Source of the DNA: Syntrophobacterales bacterium
Lineage (GTDB): Bacteria > Desulfobacterota > Syntrophorhabdia > Syntrophorhabdales > WCHB1-27
Reading direction: 5' to 3'
DNA: 10,161 nt
NCBI GenBank assembly: GCA_017881765.1
Contig: JADGQN010000141.1
Location: 1-10,161 of the forward strand
A program made the translations under genes and the position numbers. The notes beneath the pieces were generated by a model that was not told where the DNA came from, ran no database searches, and worked only from the letters and a program-made list of their open reading frames with translations. Positions 1 through 6,255 of this stretch are shown in pieces. Within the stretch, counting starts at the first letter, position 1; each line of letters starts with the position of its first letter.

Positions 1-831
1 GCTTCTCTGAATACCGGTGTTCATGTAACCTTCGTTGTCGTAGGTTATGAATATGATGTTCTCGTTTCTTTCCGCCGCCCCTGAAAGCGGCTGGAATCCC
101 ACGTCCGTGGCGCAGCCGTCACCGACAAACGCCACGCACCTGACATCTCTGCCCATTTTTTTGTGATATCTCTTGACGCCGGTCATGGTAGAGGGTACCG
201 TCGTCATGTTCGACATATGGCTGGGAATGCGAACCATAGCCCTGATCCCCATCCCATTGATCACGTTGGTGGCACATCCGGGAGCTCCGAACAGATACGT
301 ATCTTTCCCCATAACCCTGAGCACGAATCGCAGCGTTGTTTCCGCCGGACAGCCCACGCACAGGGAAGATCCCATGAGCAACGGGTCTTCCTGAAACTGC
401 TCAACAATGGGGCGTGCCTTCATGAAAGAAATTGCGTGAGCGGGACATGCCTCTGTACACTGGGGATCACCGTCACAGAGGTCGCATTTTGATGCCTTCT
501 TTGAGCCTGCAGGGAAATCAATCCCCCCATAAGGGCAGGCACAATCGCAAAGGCCGCACCCGAGACACTTTGTCTCCTGAATCCGGATGATCCCATCCGT
601 CACGCTCTTGGTAATCGCTCCCGTGGGGCAGACGTCGAGACAGGCCGGTTCAGAACACTGGTTACAGGTGTTGGCTATATGAACACCGATCCCGGGAATA
701 TGAGCCTCACGGATGCCGGTTCCTCCCGAGCCTCTGCCCTGCTTCACTTCAGCGCATCGCGTGCGACACGCCACGCAATCGGGCGGGCATAGATTCTCTG
801 CAATGCTTAACGTGTCATAGAAACTCTTCAT
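1..831 (-). CDS. Ferredoxin-fused 2-oxoacid oxidoreductase beta subunit (PadI-like), partial at the window edge
   Basis: This is the TPP-binding catalytic subunit of the left OFOR; 277 codons are visible and the C terminus lies beyond the left edge. ATG at 831 is the only sensible start, since an in-frame TGA sits six codons upstream and GAGAGG/AGGGAG precedes it. Residues 1-140 form a ferredoxin module with sixteen cysteines in four groups: C15/19/22/26, C56/59/64/68, C89/92/95/99 and C116/119/125/129, enough for four [4Fe-4S] clusters as in DmsB/HycB-type electron-transfer subunits. The PorB-type domain follows, with proximal-cluster cysteines C158, C161 and C186, the TPP motif GDGC at 237-240 and the DNEGYMNTGIQ stretch at 265-275. 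The fused ferredoxin probably wires the TPP site to the flavoprotein encoded just upstream. The gene order and the fusion recall PadI of phenylglyoxylate:NAD+ oxidoreductase. The family is certain and the substrate is inferred. Confidence 0.9.
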   Translation of the reverse strand, partial: MKSFYDTLSIAENLCPPDCVACRTRCAEVKQGRGSGGTGIREAHIPGIGVHIANTCNQCSEPACLDVCPTGAITKSVTDGIIRIQETKCLGCGLCDCACPYGGIDFPAGSKKASKCDLCDGDPQCTEACPAHAISFMKARPIVEQFQEDPLLMGSSLCVGCPAETTLRFVLRVMGKDTYLFGAPGCATNVINGMGIRAMVRIPSHMSNMTTVPSTMTGVKRYHKKMGRDVRCVAFVGDGCATDVGFQPLSGAAERNENIIFITYDNEGYMNTGIQRS

Positions 832-1049
832 CTCCCTGGCCTCTCTTCAGCGAATATTAGGAAAAGGATAAAACAGGTTAAGGTAAGGACTAAAGCGAAG
901 GTTGAGGGGAACACAACTTACAAGCTTTTTCATCTCGACCAGCCCATCTTTCGTTCCTCAACCTGGACTTTGTCCCTCGTGCATTTTAATCTCAACCTTC
1001 GTTCTCGTTCTTTCCTCAACCTTTGCCTTAGTTCTTACCTGTTCTTGTG
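832..1049. repeat. Intergenic imperfect inverted repeat with repeated CTCAACCT words
   Basis: The 218-bp gap between the flavoprotein stop and the beta start is filled with low-complexity repeated words. The arms at about 871-910 and 1012-1047 are imperfect inverted copies of each other: the left arm reads AAACAGG..TAAGGACTAAAGCGAAGGTTGAGG, and the reverse complement of the right arm reads AACAGG..TAAGAACTAAGGCAAAGGTTGAGG. Further CTCAACC copies on the plus strand lie at about 957-963 and 991-997. No credible ORF is seen; the short ones here are unlike any family. It looks like an interspersed genomic repeat inside the operon and could fold in the mRNA. Confidence 0.6.
854..881 (-). promoter_or_regulatory. 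Possible internal sigma70-like promoter before the beta gene
   Basis: On the minus strand TTAACC (881-876) is followed after 16 bp by TAATAT (859-854), each matching four of six consensus positions. Transcription would start about 16 nt before the ATG at 831. The -35 part sits inside the inverted repeat. AT-rich chance matches are common, so this is tentative. Confidence 0.25.
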
Positions 1050-2321
1050 CTACTCCTCGATGGAGATCGTTTCTCTCTTCTCCGCTTCACGCATGAGCCA
1101 CAGGCTCGCCTCCCGGGGTGCTTTAATGAGGCGTTCCTTATGTGGACCAATCTCCACCCTCCTCCTGATCAGGTATTGAAAAACCCCGGCGTCCACATCC
1201 GTATCGAGGAAGGTCGCCCCCTGAAGCCTGCCGTCTCTATAAATGATCTTTTTGTATGTCTGCGTGCTGTCATCCTCTTCCACAACCGCCTCATCGCCTT
1301 CCGCGGGGGCCGCTTTCCCGACGGAGACCGCGCGGTGGCCAAAAAAATTGAACGTGTTCATCGGCAGCCAGCCTTCATACTCCTTTTTCTCACCTGCCAT
1401 ATTGCTGCCCGCAATCTTCCCTTGCTCAGCGGCATTCGGCAGGATGGGGTTCAAGCCATGCTCCCCGGTCAGAAAACTCTTAGCCGAAGCAACATCTCCA
1501 GCGGCGAATACATGTTGCAGGCTCGTTCTCATCTCGCTGTCGACCAGTACGCCGCCATTAATCTTTATGCCGCTTTCTTTCAAGAAAGCAGTGCGGGGTT
1601 TAACCCCGGTTGCGACCAAAAGCAGATCGGCTTGCAGGCGTTCTCCGTCCTCCAGGAGTACTTCAACCGAGCGCTTCTTCCAAGCCACTTCCGTTGCCCT
1701 ACGGCCGGTAAAAAACGTTACGCCGTGTTTCTCCAGGACACGCTGAATGATGCCTGAAGCATCCTTGTCAAAGTAAGCAGGAAGAATGCGGGGGAGCATC
1801 TCCACGACCTGCACCCGTATGCCACGCTCAGCCAGGCACTCAGCCACGTGCATGCCGATCAGCCCGGCGCCCAGGATAATAGCCGTTTGACTTCCTTTCA
1901 TCTTTGTCATCAGCTCTCTGGCATGATCCAGAGTCCTCAGCTGTAAAACCTGTTCGTTGTTCAAGCCCGGGATGGAAGGAAAAAGAGGCTCACTGCCCGT
2001 TGCGATCAGGAGAGAATCAAAGGATTCCCGTTCGTGAGAATCATAAAGGATCTCTCCCTTCTCTGTATCGAGACGCTCAACCCGCTTGCCCCTGACCCAC
2101 ACGGCTTTCATCCGGTCGAAGAAATCCTCCATCACCATGGAGATCTCGGATTCCGTTATCCTTCCTGAAATGAGGTAGGGGAGCGACGTAGGGGAATAGG
2201 GAAGGTGCGGTTCCATCGTGACGAGTTTAATCTCATCCTCGGCGCTCACCTTTCTCATCTGCTTCAAGGCGGCGAGAGCTGCAGTGCCGCATCCGATAAT
2301 CACATGTTTTTTCTTTTCCAA
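1050..2321 (-). CDS. FAD/NAD(H)-type oxidoreductase, epsilon subunit of the left OFOR (PadH-like)
   Basis: The 423-aa protein has the pyridine nucleotide-disulfide oxidoreductase fold seen in NADH oxidases and ferredoxin reductases. It shows an N-terminal FAD dinucleotide motif (G10-C-G12-xx-A15), ATGS at 108-111, a second Rossmann motif GAGLIG at 151-156, and the FAD-contacting AAGD at 273-276. E174 at the end of the second beta strand of the nucleotide fold favours NAD(H) over NADP(H). The redox-active cysteine of NADH oxidases is absent (S43 region), so it should pass electrons rather than reduce O2 or disulfides. Its place between alpha and beta, and its length, fit the FAD-containing epsilon subunit PadH, which lets the enzyme use NAD+ instead of free ferredoxin. 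The start is TTG at 2321, supported by AAGGAG about seven bases upstream; no ATG or GTG fits better. Confidence 0.88.
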   Translation of the reverse strand: MEKKKHVIIGCGTAALAALKQMRKVSAEDEIKLVTMEPHLPYSPTSLPYLISGRITESEISMVMEDFFDRMKAVWVRGKRVERLDTEKGEILYDSHERESFDSLLIATGSEPLFPSIPGLNNEQVLQLRTLDHARELMTKMKGSQTAIILGAGLIGMHVAECLAERGIRVQVVEMLPRILPAYFDKDASGIIQRVLEKHGVTFFTGRRATEVAWKKRSVEVLLEDGERLQADLLLVATGVKPRTAFLKESGIKINGGVLVDSEMRTSLQHVFAAGDVASAKSFLTGEHGLNPILPNAAEQGKIAGSNMAGEKKEYEGWLPMNTFNFFGHRAVSVGKAAPAEGDEAVVEEDDSTQTYKKIIYRDGRLQGATFLDTDVDAGVFQYLIRRRVEIGPHKERLIKAPREASLWLMREAEKRETISIEE

Positions 2322-2349
2322 ATCCCCTCTCCTTCTAAATCTATTCCAT

Positions 2350-3555
2350 CTACTCTAATGACAGCCAGGTCACGGGCGACTGCTTTTCTCCTCTGGCCGC
2401 CGCGCAAGTCCTGTCGATGACGCGTTCCACATGAGAAGCCGTAATATCGGCGCCTCCCAGGCCTCCTATGAAATCGAGCAGCAGGGGAGCCGGCGTGTCC
2501 AGATCGCTCAAAAGGGTTTTCAGTTCCACGAAGTTGTGACCGCAGTTCCAGGCATAGCAGACGCTCCGATCGATCACCCCGATGGCCTTTTTCCCGTTGA
2601 GGGCTTTGATCAGCCGTTCCCTCGGGCTGGGACGGAACATGCGTATCTTAATGAGGCCCACCTTCAGTCCCTCTTCGCGTTTCTTGTCCACCACCACTTT
2701 TGCCGTTCCTGTGGAGCAGCCCATGGAGACAATGACGACCTCCGCGTCTTCTGTCCTGTACTCCTCGATCTGGCCTCCATAACTTCGGCCGAATTGACGA
2801 CCGAATTCCCTGTCGATCTCGTCGAATTTTCCCTTTGCCCGCTGGTGTGCTGCACAGGCTTTGTACCGGTATTCGGTGAAAAGCTCTGCCGGGACCGTAT
2901 AGCTCGAAAAAACCATCGGATCATCAAGCGTCCATTTGAGCCTTTGCATGTTCTTCAGGGGCGCAAGGAACTCGTCCACCTCTTCCTGCCGCGGGATTTC
3001 CACCCGCTGCGAATGATGCGAAAGAAAAAATCCCTCGTAGCAGACATTGACCGGCAGCTGAACGTCTGAATCCTCCGCCAGCCGGTAGGCCATAACCATC
3101 GAGTCAAGGATCTCCTGGCAGGATTCCATGTAGATCTGGATCCAGCCATGATCCTTCACCAGGACGGCATCTTGCTGCCCTGCCACGACGCCATGGGGGC
3201 TCACCTGCTCCCTCATGCCGATAGCCATCACAATAGGAAACCTGTTTCCGGCGGCAAGAAGATAGGCGTCATTCATAAACGATAAGCCTTGCGACGAGCT
3301 CGCCGTGAACGTCCTTCCGCCGGCTGCGCACGCCCCCAGAAGGACGCCCATGGCTGAATTTTCTCCTTCGGGCTCAACCATTTCCGCGGCCAGTAAGCCT
3401 TCGGCTTCGAATTTGTAAAGCGTTTCCAGCAAAGGTGTCTGGGGAGTGATAGGATAAGAGGCGATGACATCCGGCCTGGACAAAAGGACCCCGTATGCCC
3501 CCGCGCGATTCCCATCCAGCACTCTCGTTTGACCCCTTAAATCCATCGTTGACAT
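2350..3555 (-). CDS. 2-oxoacid:acceptor oxidoreductase alpha subunit (PadG-like)
   Basis: The 401-aa alpha subunit supplies the pyrimidine-binding side of the TPP site. It has YPITPQTP at 34-41, the acidic EPEGENSAM segment at 61-69, the A-SSSQGL segment around 85-91, and the transketolase C-terminal-like domain in the last third (MGCSTGTAK about 278-286, IKIRMFRP about 302-309). The substrate-side loop differs from canonical PorA: R115 is kept, but the usual PW..SDQSD pattern is replaced by PH (120-121) and GQQD (126-129). This suggests a substrate other than pyruvate. The open frame extends upstream to 3627, but the start is placed at ATG 3555 because an AGAGGAG ribosome site precedes it and its first base is the last base of the delta stop (TGATG), implying translational coupling. 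The length is close to PadG as I remember it. Confidence 0.9.
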   Translation of the reverse strand: MSTMDLRGQTRVLDGNRAGAYGVLLSRPDVIASYPITPQTPLLETLYKFEAEGLLAAEMVEPEGENSAMGVLLGACAAGGRTFTASSSQGLSFMNDAYLLAAGNRFPIVMAIGMREQVSPHGVVAGQQDAVLVKDHGWIQIYMESCQEILDSMVMAYRLAEDSDVQLPVNVCYEGFFLSHHSQRVEIPRQEEVDEFLAPLKNMQRLKWTLDDPMVFSSYTVPAELFTEYRYKACAAHQRAKGKFDEIDREFGRQFGRSYGGQIEEYRTEDAEVVIVSMGCSTGTAKVVVDKKREEGLKVGLIKIRMFRPSPRERLIKALNGKKAIGVIDRSVCYAWNCGHNFVELKTLLSDLDTPAPLLLDFIGGLGGADITASHVERVIDRTCAAARGEKQSPVTWLSLE

Positions 3556-3821
3556 CAGATCTCCTCTCTTACCAGCATGATTGCCTTGGCCGGACAGACC
3601 CTGGCGCAGACCCCGCAGCCTTTGCAATAATCAAGATCCGCCGAAAAATAATGTCCCGTTTCCTTCCTGCAGCCGGAAGGACAGAAAATAAAGCACCAGC
3701 CGCACTGACGACATTTTTCACTTCTGGTAACCGGCCTTTGCGACCGCCATTCCCCTGTCTTGACATCAAGCGGCTCCTTCGGCGTTGACCAGGGTGCTTC
3801 AAATTTGCTTATGAATTTCAT
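3555..3821 (-). CDS. Delta subunit, 2x[4Fe-4S] ferredoxin (PadF/PorD-like)
   Basis: The small 88-aa electron-transfer subunit has two classical cluster motifs, C37/40/43/47-P and C66/69/72/76-P, plus an extra C51. The N-terminal 30 residues (FEAPWSTP, TGEWRSQRP) are the usual lead-in of PorD-type delta subunits, which dock on the alpha/beta core and relay electrons from the TPP-proximal cluster. The frame stays open upstream to 3983, but that stretch is Ala/Gly/Arg-rich and comes from the palindromic spacer. ATG 3821 is chosen because the family starts there and AGGGA lies six bases before it. It overlaps the alpha start by one base. Confidence 0.88.
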   Translation of the reverse strand: MKFISKFEAPWSTPKEPLDVKTGEWRSQRPVTRSEKCRQCGWCFIFCPSGCRKETGHYFSADLDYCKGCGVCARVCPAKAIMLVREEI

Positions 3822-3840
3822 TGCTATCCCTGGGGCTCGC

Positions 3841-3928
3841 GTCGCCCCCTCCGGCGGCCAAGCCGCCAGAGCCTCCCTCCACCCTCCAGCCGCTTCGCGG
3901 CTGCGGGTACCCGGCTCGCCGTGCTCAC
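3841..3928. repeat. Cluster of short GC-rich palindromes between delta and gamma
   Basis: Three palindromes are packed here: GGCGGC/GCCGCC around a CAA loop (3853-3867), a 7-bp stem CAGCCGC/GCGGCTG around TTC (3887-3903), and the 10-bp palindrome CGGGTACCCG (3904-3913). None is followed by a T-run on the minus strand, so they do not look like intrinsic terminators. They may adjust message stability within the operon or be REP-like debris. Confidence 0.6.
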
Positions 3929-4008
3929 TAGATAGATTCTTTGCGGGCGGCGGGCCAATAGAGGCGCGTTTTTTTAGTACCACGGGCTTGCCCGTGGGAA
4001 TCTATCTA
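3929..4008. mobile_element. 80-bp MITE-like element with 11-bp terminal inverted repeats
   Basis: Perfect 11-bp inverted ends, TAGATAGATTC (3929-3939) and GAATCTATCTA (3998-4008), enclose 58 bp with an internal hairpin CCACGGGC-TT-GCCCGTGG (3980-3997). The ends begin and finish with TA, which would fit a TA-targeting (IS630/Tc1-like) transposition event, but no longer target duplication is evident. It has no coding capacity. Its right end overlaps the last three bases of the left gamma gene (TAG at 4008-4006). Calling it mobile is inference from structure alone. Confidence 0.45.
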
Positions 4009-4557
4009 CTCCTTGGCCGATATGGCGACAGTCTCATAACCTCGCCTTACCAGGTCCTGATTTTTCTTAAGCAGGCTTCCCTCGAAATTCATATCCAGAC
4101 TCGACAGCACCGATTCGAGCTTAACCCAACCCGTAACCCTTGCGATCACTCCGAGCATACAGGTATTGACAATCGCCCTTCCGATCTCGTGGATGGCCAG
4201 AGCAGAGGCATCGATAAGGCCGAGAACCTTGAGCGCATCAGGCCAGGTTTCCAGCTTCTGCTTCGGCGTGTTTATGATTGCTATGCCATCGCCCTTCAAG
4301 CCTTTGAAAATCTCCTGCGACCTTCCTATGAAAGGGTCCAGGCACATAACGCAATCCGGATCGTAGATTTGATGGGTCTCCCTGATCGGTTTGTCGTCAC
4401 ACCGCAGGAAGGCAGCTACCGGCGCCCCTCGTCGCTCAGCCCCGAACGTCGGGAATGAAGAGGCATACTTGCCTTCAAGGACAAAAGCGTATGCGAGCAT
4501 TTCAGCGCCCATCACCACCCCTTGCCCTCCCCTGCCATGTAACCGTATCTCTTTCAT
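4006..4557 (-). CDS. 2-oxoacid oxidoreductase gamma subunit (PadE/PorC-like)
   Basis: The 183-aa gamma subunit has the family hallmarks GRGGQG at 8-13 and FGAERRGAPV at 38-47, followed by the Rossmann-like core (GIAIINT 91-97, IDASALA 115-121). In multi-subunit OFORs gamma packs against alpha and is thought to help close the CoA side of the active site. An in-frame ATG at 4650, two bases after the regulator's stop, would add 31 residues. The start is instead set at ATG 4557 because the family begins only a few residues before GRGGQG, and GGAGG lies 12 bases upstream (a long spacing). The TAG stop is contributed by the end of the MITE-like element. This is the first structural gene of the left operon after the regulator. 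Confidence 0.88.
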   Translation of the reverse strand: MKEIRLHGRGGQGVVMGAEMLAYAFVLEGKYASSFPTFGAERRGAPVAAFLRCDDKPIRETHQIYDPDCVMCLDPFIGRSQEIFKGLKGDGIAIINTPKQKLETWPDALKVLGLIDASALAIHEIGRAIVNTCMLGVIARVTGWVKLESVLSSLDMNFEGSLLKKNQDLVRRGYETVAISAKE

Positions 4558-4652
4558 CTTCTTCTTAATCCTCCCGACCGATGCATTGACAACTCCTCGT
4601 TGTTGGGTTCCTCGACTCGCACCTCGCGACCCGAAGCCCGCAACACGCATCT

Positions 4653-5339
4653 CTACGTAATTCCGTTCGAATTCTCAAACTCCTTCTGAGTCTTTCTCTT
4701 TGCGTGATCGATATGAGCATTCAAAGCTCTTCTCGCGCTTCGATAGTCCTTCATCTTCAGGAAGCTCACGATCTTCTGGTGGTATTTGAGAGATTCCGCG
4801 GCCAACTCGCGATCCAGCTTTGTGCGGTTTCTAAATCTGTGCATCTCCTTCCGCAGAGTGTCGGCCATTCTCATTAGCCGCTCGCTGTGACTCAAAGCAC
4901 ACAAGATCTGATGAAACTCAGCATCCAATTGGATAAATAAATCAGACTTGTATTCTCTCAGGGCCTTCTCAGCCCTTTTCAAATTTGCTTCCAGCCTGTT
5001 TATGTCATCTGCTCCTATACGGTCGATTGCCTTCTTTAACGCAAGTGTCTCGACTGTCTTTCTAATCACCGAGATCTCTTCAAGGTCCTCAATATCCGTA
5101 TCGACAATCTGGTATCCTACTTTATCGATAGCGGTGATCAGCAGCTCTCTTTCAAGCGCGTGAAGCGCCTCCCTCACAGGAGTCCTGCTTATCCCCGTTT
5201 CCTCCGCGATCCTCGACTCATATAATTTTGTTCCCTTCGGAATAGCGCCGGTGAGAATCGCATCTTTCAATCTTTCGTATACGATCTTTCTCAGATGGGG
5301 CTGTTTTTTGATTTTGAAGTTAAGAATTTGCTGTTTCAT
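4653..5339 (-). CDS. GntR-family transcriptional regulator, FadR/FCD subgroup
   Basis: The 228-aa protein has an N-terminal winged helix-turn-helix (about 14-80; recognition part ISRTPVREALHALERELL at 50-67) and a C-terminal all-helical FCD effector domain (about 85-215). The FCD metal-site residues appear present: D139, H143, H187 and H209. These proteins usually bind organic acids or acyl-CoA-type ligands through a metal in the FCD domain and act as dimers on short palindromes. It is the first gene of the left operon and faces the right operon across a shared promoter region, so it probably controls both and itself. ATG 5339 has no clear Shine-Dalgarno; the predicted transcript would begin only about 8 nt upstream, giving a nearly leaderless message. 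The ligand cannot be told from the sequence. Confidence 0.92.
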   Translation of the reverse strand: MKQQILNFKIKKQPHLRKIVYERLKDAILTGAIPKGTKLYESRIAEETGISRTPVREALHALERELLITAIDKVGYQIVDTDIEDLEEISVIRKTVETLALKKAIDRIGADDINRLEANLKRAEKALREYKSDLFIQLDAEFHQILCALSHSERLMRMADTLRKEMHRFRNRTKLDRELAAESLKYHQKIVSFLKMKDYRSARRALNAHIDHAKRKTQKEFENSNGIT

Positions 5340-5353
5340 GGGGTGCTGAATCT

Positions 5354-5382
5354 AGGGTACCGTATTTTTGTGATGCTGTCAA
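5354..5382 (-). promoter_or_regulatory. Sigma70-type promoter for the regulator and left operon
   Basis: On the minus strand a perfect -35 TTGACA (5382-5377) is separated by exactly 17 bp from TACCCT (5359-5354), which keeps the key T1, A2 and T6 of the -10 box. The likely start is near 5347, about 8 nt before the ATG. Confidence 0.6.
5355..5365. promoter_or_regulatory. Candidate operator half of the GntR regulator at the left promoter
   Basis: GGGTACCGTAT overlaps the -10 box of the left promoter and shares ten of eleven bases with GGGTACAGTAT at the right promoter (5628-5638), in the same orientation. Its position would block RNA polymerase when occupied. The assignment to the neighbouring regulator is inference. 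Confidence 0.4.
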
Positions 5383-5402
5383 AAGATTCCGGTAAAGGGA
5401 CC

Positions 5403-5582
5403 GGGCCTCTGGCCCTTGAGGACCGCGGGCAAGGCCCGCTTGAGGATCGCCATCTGCGGTGGCTTGAGGACTGGCCTTCGGCCTTGAGACACTTGCCTAA
5501 AGCGGAAGCGTTCCTCGAGGAAACGAAGTTTCCGGTCCTCGAGCAGCCGTGAGCTGCGGTCCTCAAACGCAGTGCTCCTCAA
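5403..5582. repeat. Ladder of small hairpins separated by the heptamer TYGAGGA, four forward and four inverted
   Basis: Heptamer TTGAGGA (last copy TTGAGAC) lies at 5416, 5440, 5464 and 5484. The inverted form TCCTCRA lies at 5512, 5536, 5560 and 5576. Steps are 24, 24, 20 and 24, 24, 16 bp. Between heptamers sit small palindromes of unrelated sequence: GGGCC/GGCCC (5403-5415), GCGGGC/GCCCGC (5425-5439), GCCATC/GGTGGC with one G-T pair (5449-5463), GGCC/GGCC (5473-5483), GGAAAC/GTTTCC (5519-5533) and GCAGC/GCTGC (5543-5557). Forward and inverted heptamers can also pair with each other in nested order, 5416 with 5576, 5440 with 5560, and 5464 with 5536 (one mismatch). The array fills the space between the two divergent -35 boxes. 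Open frames across it are periodic artefacts of the repeat. Confidence 0.75.
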
Positions 5583-5607
5583 GCGAAGCGGTCGGCCTTG
5601 GTTACTC

Positions 5608-5636
5608 TTGACAGCCCTTTTTTGTTGGGGTACAGT
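5608..5636 (+). promoter_or_regulatory. Sigma70-type promoter for the right operon
   Basis: A perfect TTGACA (5608-5613) and TACAGT (5631-5636; four of six -10 positions) are spaced by exactly 17 bp. The likely start is near 5643, leaving a leader of about 43 nt before the gamma ATG at 5686. Confidence 0.65.
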
Positions 5637-5641
5637 ATCCC
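5627..5641. promoter_or_regulatory. Candidate palindromic operator over the right -10 box
   Basis: GGGGTAC-A-GTATCCC is a 15-bp imperfect palindrome (six of seven pairs) covering the -10 box of the right promoter. Its core GGGTACnGTAT recurs over the left -10 box at 5355-5365. Size and position fit a GntR-dimer site, although the core is not an obvious match to the best-known FadR-type operators. Confidence 0.45.
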
Positions 5642-5685
5642 AAGTAACATCCCTCCACCATTCAAAAGCGAGGTACGATATCCAG

Positions 5686-6228
5686 ATGATTGAAATCAAA
5701 TTTTTCGGCAGGGGAGGACAGGGAGCGGTCATCGCATCCCAGATCCTCGCAAAGGTTTTTTTTGTAATGGGAAAGTACCCGCAGTGCTTCTCCGTCTTTG
5801 GCGGAGAGAGGCGGGGGGCGCCAGTCGCGAGTTTCTTAAGGGTGGATGATAAGAAAATTCTTCTCAAGTGCGAGATAACGGCACCGGACGAAATGATCTA
5901 CCTGGCACCGGACCTCGTCGACGAAAAGGAGATTCAATCAGTGCTGAAGCCCGGAGGCCTCATCCTCATCAACAATGCCCTTACCGATAACGATTTCCGT
6001 GCATTGAGAAAGTTTCGTCTTGCCCTTGTGGATGCGCTCGCCATCGCTGAGGAGATGGGTATGGGGGCTACGATCAATACCGCAATACTGGGCGCTTACG
6101 CCAAGGCAAGCAAGGCCGTACCCATGGACCTGCTGGAGCAGGTGATCAAAGAGACCGTTCCCGCGAAGGTCTCAGCCAATGTGGCCGCGGCAAAACGGGC
6201 TTATGAATTGACGGAACTCTTCTATTGA
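5686..6228 (+). CDS. 2-oxoacid oxidoreductase gamma subunit (PorC/PorG-like), right set
   Basis: The 180-aa gamma subunit has GRGGQG at 8-13 and FGGERRGAPV at 38-47, the same framework as the left gamma but clearly divergent elsewhere. It is the first gene of the right operon. The frame is open upstream to 5572, but that part is translated repeat array; ATG 5686 starts the family-typical MIEIKFFGRGGQG and lies after a weak GCGAGG site. It ends 27 bp before the flavoprotein gene. The usual OFOR set is gamma, delta, alpha, beta; here the delta ferredoxin is fused onto the next gene's product. Confidence 0.9.
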   Translation: MIEIKFFGRGGQGAVIASQILAKVFFVMGKYPQCFSVFGGERRGAPVASFLRVDDKKILLKCEITAPDEMIYLAPDLVDEKEIQSVLKPGGLILINNALTDNDFRALRKFRLALVDALAIAEEMGMGATINTAILGAYAKASKAVPMDLLEQVIKETVPAKVSANVAAAKRAYELTELFY

Positions 6229-6255
6229 TTTGACCATCATATAAGGAGTGGATAG

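Noticed and set aside
1047..1757. Long plus-strand open frame opposite the flavoprotein gene
   Set aside because: It is a shadow of the minus-strand flavoprotein, whose FAD and NAD motifs are unmistakable.
3822..3983. 54-residue upstream extension of the delta subunit
   Set aside because: It is translated palindromic spacer and part of the MITE-like element; delta subunits normally start near residue 55 of that frame, where a ribosome site is present.
3980..3997. Intrinsic terminator at the CCACGGGC/GCCCGTGG hairpin
   Set aside because: The adjacent T-run is upstream of the stem on the plus strand and reads as A-run after the stem on the minus strand, so neither direction gives a stem followed by U residues.
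4558..4650. 31-residue N-terminal extension of the left gamma from the ATG just after the regulator stop
   Set aside because: The extension is low-complexity and Gly/Arg-rich, the family begins close to GRGGQG, and the right gamma starts at the equivalent place; coupling from 4650 cannot be fully excluded.
5403..5582. CRISPR array
   Set aside because: The repeated unit is only 7 bp, it switches orientation midway, and the inserts are short self-complementary sequences rather than 30-bp unique spacers; no cas genes are present.
5379..5867. Minus-strand open frame with repeated LED-like segments across the intergenic array
   Set aside because: The periodic residues come from the TYGAGGA repeat, and the frame runs into the antisense of the clearly real gamma gene at 5686-6228.
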